NCBI GenBank assembly: GCA_035552095.1
Contig: DASZMA010000203.1
Span: 1-64,000 of the forward strand
Direction of reading: 5' to 3'
Length of the DNA: 64,000 bases
DNA from: Bog-473 sp035552095
GTDB lineage: Bacteria; Actinomycetota; Acidimicrobiia; Acidimicrobiales; RAAP-2
The position numbers and the translations under genes were made by a program. Below are positions 59,070-64,000 of this stretch, in pieces (position 1 is the first letter of the stretch; each line of letters opens with the position of its first letter). The notes beneath the pieces are model-generated. The model had not been told where the DNA came from. It did no database searches and was given only the letters and a program-made list of their open reading frames with translations.

Positions 59070-60041
59070 ATGTCGAAGCGTGCATTGATCACTGGCGTGA
59101 CCGGGCAGGATGGTTCCTACCTGGCCGAATTCCTGCTCGAGAAGGGTTACACCGTCATCGGTATGGTGCGGCGTTCCAGCACCGTCAACTTCGAACGGAT
59201 CGCCCACATTCAGGACAAGCTGGAGCTGGTCGCCGGCGATGTGTTGGACGAGGCCTCTCTCATCGCTGTCCTGCGCGACCACCGCCCCACCGAGGTCTAC
59301 AACCTGGCCGCTCAGTCCTTCGTCCAGACCAGCTGGAGCCAACCGGTCCTGACCGGGGAGACCACCGCCCTCGGGGTCACCCGCCTGCTCGATGCCATTC
59401 GAATCGTCGACCCCGACATCCGCTTCTACCAGGCCAGCTCGTCGGAGATGTTCGGCAAGGTGCAAGAGGTGCCCCAGCGCGAATCCACCCCGCTGTACCC
59501 GCGCAGCCCCTACGGCGTGGCCAAGGTGTACGGCCACTGGATCACCGTGAACTACCGCGAGAGCTACGACCTCCACGCCTCCTCGGGCATCCTCTTCAAC
59601 CACGAGTCGCCGCGCCGGGGGATCGAGTTCCTGCCCCGCAAGGTGTCCTACGGCGTGGCTCGCATCGCCAACGGCCTGGACGACAAGCTGTCGCTGGGCA
59701 ACCTGGACGCCCAGCGGGACTGGGGCTTCGCCGCCGACTACGTGCGCGCCATGTGGCTCATGCTGCAGCAGGATAAGCCCGATGACTTCGTGGTGGCGTC
59801 CGGCGAGACGCACTCGGTGCGCGAGCTCTGCGAGCTGGCCTTCGCCGCCGCCGGTCTGGACTGGGAGCAGCACGTGGTGATCGACGAGAAGTTCCTCCGC
59901 CCGGCCGAGGTCGACCTGCTGGTCGGCGACCCGGCCAAGGCCCAGGAGACCCTGGGCTGGCACCGCGACGTCGAGTTCCCGGGCCTGGTCACCATGATGG
60001 TGGAAGCCGACCTGGACCTGGTCCGCAGCACCCTCAAGTAG
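59070..60041 (+). CDS. gmd: GDP-mannose 4,6-dehydratase
   Basis: 323 aa extended SDR. Converts GDP-mannose to GDP-4-keto-6-deoxymannose, precursor of GDP-fucose, GDP-rhamnose and perosamine. NADP loop ITGVTGQDGSYLAEFLL, catalytic YQASSSEMFGKV (Ser/Glu) and SPYGVAKVYGHW (Y...K), NHESPRRGIEFLPRKVSYGVARI for the GDP-sugar and tetramer contacts. ATG 59070 with TAGCGT at 59055-59060. No fcl or rmd gene follows. Its TAG stop is in frame with the next gene. Confidence 0.95.
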   Translation: MSKRALITGVTGQDGSYLAEFLLEKGYTVIGMVRRSSTVNFERIAHIQDKLELVAGDVLDEASLIAVLRDHRPTEVYNLAAQSFVQTSWSQPVLTGETTALGVTRLLDAIRIVDPDIRFYQASSSEMFGKVQEVPQRESTPLYPRSPYGVAKVYGHWITVNYRESYDLHASSGILFNHESPRRGIEFLPRKVSYGVARIANGLDDKLSLGNLDAQRDWGFAADYVRAMWLMLQQDKPDDFVVASGETHSVRELCELAFAAAGLDWEQHVVIDEKFLRPAEVDLLVGDPAKAQETLGWHRDVEFPGLVTMMVEADLDLVRSTLK

Positions 60042-60074
60042 GCGGGGGCTCCGGCGCTCCCTTTCCCCGCTGCC

Positions 60075-60992
60075 ATTTCAGCCGACCCCGTCGGCGTCCT
60101 GGTCGCCTTCGGTGCCGGGATCCTCTCCTTCCTCTCCCCGTGCGTGCTGCCGCTCGTCCCGGGCTATCTCTCCATGGTCTCCGGCCTCTCGGCCGCTGAG
60201 CTGACGGCAGCGCGCCGAACCCCGGCCGCCACCCTGGTCACCGCCGGAGCCGTTGACGAACTGGCCCATGTCGGGACGATCGGTGCCGGAGGGTCTGTCG
60301 CCGTGGCCGTCGCCCCGCCGCCGGTCGCCCCCGCTGCCCCCGTCGCCACCATGCGCCCCATGCTGCGCGGCATCGGGCTGTTCATTGGAGGCTTCACCAT
60401 CGTTTTCGTGGCGCTGGGGGCGGTGGCCTCGGGCATCGGGCGCGTGCTGATCTCGCACAAGGAGACGCTGACCCACGTCAGCGGGGGCGTGGTGATCGCG
60501 CTCGGTGTGGTGCTCCTCCTGGGCACGGTTCCCGGCCGCTACTGGTCACGCCTGGGCTCGGGCCCGCTCGGCGTCCTCACCCGCCTCAGCGGCGAGCGGC
60601 GCTTCCACGTGCAGCCGTCGACCCTCGGGACCTGGGCTGCCCCGGTCATGGGCATGGCCTTCGCCTTCGCCTGGACGCCGTGCATCGGCCCCGTGCTCGG
60701 CGTGGTGCTGGGGTTGGCCGAGCACAACGGCACCCTGGCCGGCGGCGTCGTGCTCCTCTTCGCCTACTCCCTCGGCTTGGGGATCCCGTTCGTGCTGACC
60801 GGCTTGGCCTTCGGTCGATTGACCGCCACCTTCGCCCGGGCCCGCCGGGGCATCGGGATCGTCGAAGTGGTGGCGGGCGTGGTGCTGGTGGCCTTCGGTA
60901 TCCTTTTGCTGACCGACAACCTGACCTGGGTGGCCACCGGCATGCAGCACGTGCTGAACGACATCGGGCTGGGCCGCCTCAGCCGGAGTTAG
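60075..60992 (+). CDS. ccdA: Cytochrome c biogenesis protein CcdA-like membrane protein
   Basis: The frame is open from just after the gmd stop (60041). Transfers electrons across the membrane to keep apocytochrome thiols reduced. The first helix GILSFLSPCVLPLVPGYLS and the later AFAWTPCIGPVLGVVLG carry the paired redox cysteines, with six helices in all. A loop of ~45 residues rich in Ala/Pro/Val (ARRTPAATLV...PPPVAPAAPVATM) is inserted after helix 1. There is no ATG, GTG or TTG before the conserved SPC; I place the start at ATT 60075 provisionally. A GTG at 60144 would cut into helix 1 and lose the cysteine. Confidence 0.8.
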   Translation: MSADPVGVLVAFGAGILSFLSPCVLPLVPGYLSMVSGLSAAELTAARRTPAATLVTAGAVDELAHVGTIGAGGSVAVAVAPPPVAPAAPVATMRPMLRGIGLFIGGFTIVFVALGAVASGIGRVLISHKETLTHVSGGVVIALGVVLLLGTVPGRYWSRLGSGPLGVLTRLSGERRFHVQPSTLGTWAAPVMGMAFAFAWTPCIGPVLGVVLGLAEHNGTLAGGVVLLFAYSLGLGIPFVLTGLAFGRLTATFARARRGIGIVEVVAGVVLVAFGILLLTDNLTWVATGMQHVLNDIGLGRLSRS

Positions 60993-61076
60993 AAGTCTCC
61001 GCCGTCCGTCGGGCGGGCGACCGGTGGCAGACCCTCCTGGGCATTCCCCGGGCCGCCGCGCCATAGCGTTGGCATC

Positions 61077-61193
61077 GTGGCGGACCTCCTGGTCGCCCAC
61101 GAGCTGGCGCTGCCCGACTTCGGCCGCCTTGAGCTGACCGGAGCCGCCCAGGACTCCCTGGCGGCCGTGCTGGCTCTGCCCCAGCTGCGCTAA
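61077..61193 (+). CDS. Small ORF in the ccm cluster, doubtful
   Basis: 38 codons from GTG 61077 to TAA 61193: MADLLVAHELALPDFGRLEL... ending ALPQLR. It is leucine/alanine-rich with an amphipathic helix and no membrane segment. It lies in the 266-base space between ccdA and ccmA, which otherwise holds no gene. It may be a real small protein, the remnant of a longer gene or chance. Not recognised. Confidence 0.3.
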   Translation: MADLLVAHELALPDFGRLELTGAAQDSLAAVLALPQLR

Positions 61194-61258
61194 CGGCCCG
61201 CCCACCCAGCGCCACCTCCCAGGCGCCGCTTGGAACCCTCCAGCCCACCCCCCCTACC

Positions 61259-62005
61259 ATGGTGGCGAAGGCCATGGCCCCTGTCGTCCAATTCCGCGCT
61301 GCCGTTGCTCTTGCCGGCCGCTTCCCCGCCCTTGCCGGTGTCGATCTGTCTCTGCAGACCGGCGAGGTCGTGGTGGTGGTGGGGGCCAACGGGGCCGGCA
61401 AGACCAGCCTGCTCCGGGCCTGCGCCGGCCTGCTGCCCGTCACCTCGGGCCAGGCGGAGGTGCTCGGGGTCGACCTGACCACCGACCACACCACGGTGCG
61501 CCGCCACGTCGGCCTCCTGGGCCATGCCGCCCCCCTCTACGACGAGCTCAGCGCGGCGGAGAACGTCCGTTTCTCCGTGCGGGCGCTGGGCCTGCCGGTG
61601 GCCACCGCCGACGCCGCGCTGGAACGGCTGGGCCTGGTCGGGCGGTTGCGCACCACACCGACCGGTCGCCTTTCGGCCGGCCAACGGCGCCGGGTCGCCC
61701 TGGCCGCCCTGCTGGCCCGCCGCCCTGCCCTCTGGCTGCTCGATGAGCCGCACGCCGGTCTCGACGCCCCCGCCCGCGCCCTGCTCGGAGATCTGATTGG
61801 CGAAGCAGTCTCGGATGGGGCAGCAGTGCTGCTCTCCTCCCACGAGCCCGACCTGTCGGTCCCCCTCTCAAACCGGGTGGTGGTCATGGGCGGTGGCCGG
61901 ATCACCAGTGAGGAGGCCGGTGGCCGCCGGCCTCCGCTGAGCGCGGTGCCCGCGGCGGAATCGTCACCGAACCAGGGCACCATGGGGGCGTGGCATGTGG
62001 CGTGA
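61259..62005 (+). CDS. ccmA: Heme exporter ATPase CcmA
   Basis: 248 aa from ATG 61259 (ATG 61274 also possible). Single ABC nucleotide-binding domain: Walker A GANGAGKT at 42-49, Q-loop LLGHAAPLYDELSAAENVRF, signature LSAGQRRRVALAALLA and Walker B LWLLDEPHAGLD. The H.APLY segment is characteristic of CcmA. With CcmB and CcmC it forms the complex that releases holo-CcmE in system I cytochrome c maturation. The long tail after the domain overlaps ccmB. Confidence 0.92.
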   Translation: MVAKAMAPVVQFRAAVALAGRFPALAGVDLSLQTGEVVVVVGANGAGKTSLLRACAGLLPVTSGQAEVLGVDLTTDHTTVRRHVGLLGHAAPLYDELSAAENVRFSVRALGLPVATADAALERLGLVGRLRTTPTGRLSAGQRRRVALAALLARRPALWLLDEPHAGLDAPARALLGDLIGEAVSDGAAVLLSSHEPDLSVPLSNRVVVMGGGRITSEEAGGRRPPLSAVPAAESSPNQGTMGAWHVA

Positions 62006-62663
62006 CGCACTCCTGGTCGCCGGCAAGGACCTGCGCATCGAGGCGCGCTCGCGAGTGGCGCTGTGGCAGGTGGTCCCCTTCGCCGTCCTGGTCCTGGTCC
62101 TGTTGGCCTTCGCCATCGGGCCCGATGCCGCGCCCCTGCATCACGCCGCTCCGGGCATCTTCTGGATCGCCGTGCTCTTCTCGACCGTGCTGGCCATTCA
62201 GCGCAGCGTGGCCATTGAGTCGGGCGAAGGCACCCGGGACGGCCTGCGCCTCTCGGGGATCGACCCGGCCGGGATCTTCCTGGGCAAAGCGGCCGCCGTC
62301 GGCCTCCAGCTCCTCCTGCTCCAGATCGTGCTGTGGGCCGGCGTGACCTTCCTCTTCGATGTCCGGGTGCACGTGTTCTGGCTGGCCATCACCGCGTCGC
62401 TGCTGGCCACCGTCGGGCTGGCCTGTGCCGGTGTCCTCTACGGGGCGCTCTCGGCCGGGCTGCGCGTCCGCGACACACTGCTGCCGATCCTCGTCCTGCC
62501 GGTGCTGGCCCCCGTCCTGCTGGCCGGGTCCAAGGCCTGGCAGGCCGCCGTGGACGGCAACGCCGCCAGCGGCACCCAGTGGTTGCGCATCCTCATCCCC
62601 TTCGCCGTGGTCTACCTCGTCATCGGCATCGTTCTCTACGGGCCACTCCAGGAGGCCGCATGA
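61995..62663 (+). CDS. ccmB: Heme exporter permease CcmB
   Basis: 222 aa, overlapping ccmA by 11 bases. Six hydrophobic segments; the family opening KDLRIEARSRVALWQVVPFAVLVLVLLAF and IESGEGTRDGLRLSGIDPAGIFLGKAAA are diagnostic of CcmB. Membrane subunit of the CcmAB complex in heme delivery to CcmE. Confidence 0.92.
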   Translation: MWRDALLVAGKDLRIEARSRVALWQVVPFAVLVLVLLAFAIGPDAAPLHHAAPGIFWIAVLFSTVLAIQRSVAIESGEGTRDGLRLSGIDPAGIFLGKAAAVGLQLLLLQIVLWAGVTFLFDVRVHVFWLAITASLLATVGLACAGVLYGALSAGLRVRDTLLPILVLPVLAPVLLAGSKAWQAAVDGNAASGTQWLRILIPFAVVYLVIGIVLYGPLQEAA

Positions 62664-63448
62664 CCCCGACCGCAGTCTCCCGCCCGCGCTGGCTCAGCGT
62701 GGTCGGCCTCCTCGGCGTGATCGCCATGGGCTTCACCGTATGGCTGGGCCTGTGGATCACCCCGCCCGACGCGGTGCAGGGCAACCTGGCCCGCCTGCTC
62801 TACATCCATCCGCCCATCGCTACCGTCGCCCTCTACTGGGCCGGCGGGGTGGCCGCGCTGGGCAGCCTCCTCTACCTCTGGCCGCGCACCCGCTCCTACT
62901 ACTGGGACCGCCTGGCCGCCTCGGCCGTCGAGGTCGGCGCCGTCTTCTCGGCCCTGACGCTGGTCACCGGGTCGCTCTGGGGCCGCCCGGCCTGGGGGAC
63001 CTGGTGGACCTGGGACGCCCGACTGACCTCCACCGCGCTCCTCCTCCTGCTGGAGTTGGGCTACATGGCCCTGCGCCGGGTCCCGGCCGACCCGGCCATA
63101 CGGGCGCGGCGCTGCGCCGTGGCCGCGCTCCTGGTCGCCGTCGACGTGCCCATCGTGCACTTCTCGGTCGACTGGTGGCAGACCCTCCATCAGGGCGGCA
63201 CCGTGCTCGACCCGGGATTCAACCTGCACATTCACGGCTCCATGGCGTGGACCTTCCTGCTCGGCTTCATCGCCTTCTCGCTGATCTTCGTCTGGCTCCT
63301 CGGCGTGCGCTACCGCATTGAGGTGTTGCAGGACCAGGTGGGTGACCAGGAGCTCGAAGTCTCGCTGTCCGAGCGGTGGGGCGAATCAACCGAGCTGGCC
63401 AGTGTGGGCCCGGGCCGGGCCCCGGCCCCCGAGCGGGGCGGGCCATGA
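62660..63448 (+). CDS. ccmC: Heme handling protein CcmC
   Basis: 262 aa, ATGA overlap with ccmB. Six transmembrane segments, the tryptophan-rich periplasmic signature WGRPAWGTWWTWDARLTS and flanking histidines (YIHPPIATVALYW; VPIVHFSVDWW) that bind heme before transfer to CcmE. The cytoplasmic C-terminal ~50 residues are charged and Pro-rich, longer than in proteobacteria. Confidence 0.93.
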   Translation: MTPTAVSRPRWLSVVGLLGVIAMGFTVWLGLWITPPDAVQGNLARLLYIHPPIATVALYWAGGVAALGSLLYLWPRTRSYYWDRLAASAVEVGAVFSALTLVTGSLWGRPAWGTWWTWDARLTSTALLLLLELGYMALRRVPADPAIRARRCAVAALLVAVDVPIVHFSVDWWQTLHQGGTVLDPGFNLHIHGSMAWTFLLGFIAFSLIFVWLLGVRYRIEVLQDQVGDQELEVSLSERWGESTELASVGPGRAPAPERGGP

Positions 63449-63624
63449 GTTACGTCGACGCCGGCTACAGCGCCGCCCTGGCCACCATGGTGGTCTACGC
63501 CATCAGTCTGGGCCTGCGGCGCCACCGTTGGGAACGGGCACTGAAGGCGGCCGACCAGGACAAGCTTGCGTTACCTGCTGCGGACGCCCCGGCTGAGCCG
63601 GTGGGCCCCGGTGGGCGGTCGTGA
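63445..63624 (+). CDS. ccmD: CcmD-like small membrane protein
   Basis: 59 aa, ATGA overlap with ccmC and GTGA overlap with ccmE. One N-terminal membrane helix (YSAALATMVVYAISLGL) followed by a basic RRHRWERAL stretch, the pattern of CcmD proteins that couple the CcmABC complex to CcmE. Identified mainly by size, topology and position. Confidence 0.75.
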   Translation: MSYVDAGYSAALATMVVYAISLGLRRHRWERALKAADQDKLALPAADAPAEPVGPGGRS

Positions 63625-64000
63625 CCGGCGTCGTCACCGTACCCACCGGCCCCAAGGATTCCCCGGCCCGCGGCGGCCCCGCCCTGCCTCAGCCGCGGCG
63701 CCGGAGTAGCCGGCGGCTTCTGGTGGTCTTCGCCGTCCTCGCCGCCGCCCTCATCTTCCTGTTGGTCGAGGGGCTGGGCAGCTCGCTCAACTACTTCGAC
63801 ACCGTCGACCAGGCGTTCGCCCACCGGGCCACCTTGGGTACCCGGACCTTCAATCTCGAAGGCGCTGTGGTCAAGGGATCCATCCACTCGACGGCGGTCG
63901 GGACGGACTTCACCATCGCGGAGGGCACCCACACCGTCTCGGTCGTCAATACCGGGAGTCCACCGCAGCTGTTCCAGGTTGGGATCGCCGTGGTCGTGGT
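63621..64000 (+). CDS. ccmE: Cytochrome c maturation heme chaperone CcmE, 5' part
   Basis: The first ~126 codons from GTG 63621; the frame is open to the window edge. A basic cytoplasmic stretch (PQPRRRSSRRLL), one membrane helix (VVFAVLAAALIFLLVEGLG), then the OB-fold start with YFDTVDQAF...LGTRTFNLEGAVVKGSIHS and VSVVNTGSPPQLFQVGIAVVV, matching the CcmE/CycJ domain. The heme-binding HxxxY lies beyond the window. Confidence 0.88.
   Translation, partial: MTGVVTVPTGPKDSPARGGPALPQPRRRSSRRLLVVFAVLAAALIFLLVEGLGSSLNYFDTVDQAFAHRATLGTRTFNLEGAVVKGSIHSTAVGTDFTIAEGTHTVSVVNTGSPPQLFQVGIAVVV

Overview
The window is a gene-dense stretch of high-GC DNA with GTG and TTG starts, many 4-base ATGA/GTGA overlaps and no gene-free stretch above about 270 bases. 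I recognise no tRNA, rRNA, insertion sequence or CRISPR array. The gene set points to an actinobacterium: ANTAR regulators, a wax ester synthase/DGAT, an F420-type luciferase-like oxidoreductase, a DinB/mycothiol-type protein and many CaiB/BaiF CoA transferases. The secreted protein with DGGIFxFGDA repeats, together with the abundance of CaiB, crotonase and DUF35/lipid-transfer thiolase genes, suggests the Acidimicrobiia. That placement is an inference from gene content, not from a marker phylogeny.

Region 1 (1-15313) looks like a catabolic island for an unidentified CoA-activated, probably cyclic or branched substrate. It holds crotonases, an acyl-CoA ligase, three CaiB-family genes (one a tandem fusion), a P450, an amidohydrolase, a DUF35/lipid-transfer-thiolase pair, a catalytically degenerate isochorismatase-like protein and an esterase. 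A TetR gene sits in the middle. A 16-bp palindrome, CATAGT-N4-RCTATG, lies at the P450 start, between the amidohydrolase and the TetR gene, and before the CaiB fusion operon. This suggests one regulon.

Region 2 (15494-30522) is mixed: a duplicated-domain hypothetical protein, an alpha-L-rhamnosidase under a LacI-type operator, two SDRs, a TetR gene with its own operator, an aldo/keto reductase, a DUF2231 membrane protein, an MFS exporter with a siderophore-interacting flavoprotein, a hotdog thioesterase divergent from an ArsR-AHSA1-DinB operon, and two divergent GAF/ANTAR regulators, one fused to STAS.

Region 3 (30608-42955) holds an acyl-CoA ligase, a large secreted propeller/repeat protein, formate-tetrahydrofolate ligase, the tRNA t6A genes tsaC-tsaD, an LLM oxidoreductase, a VOC protein with a wax ester synthase, and a membrane-anchored esterase. 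Region 4 (42923-47895) is a branched-chain amino-acid-type ABC importer compressed to three genes: binding protein, LivH-LivM fusion and LivG-LivF fusion. A 9+9 bp inverted repeat lies upstream.

Region 5 (47904-59011) has valS and cysS back to back with 20 bp between start codons, an acyl-CoA dehydrogenase behind a perfect palindrome, a crotonase, a DNA glycosylase, a kinase-like phosphotransferase, a low-molecular-weight phosphatase, a TetR-GNAT pair and a glycosyltransferase. Region 6 (59070-64000) has gmd followed by a system I cytochrome c maturation cluster (ccdA, ccmA, ccmB, ccmC, ccmD, ccmE), the last gene running off the window.

Many starts are preceded by a TANNNT hexamer about 7 bases upstream, which suggests that leaderless or near-leaderless mRNAs are common here.
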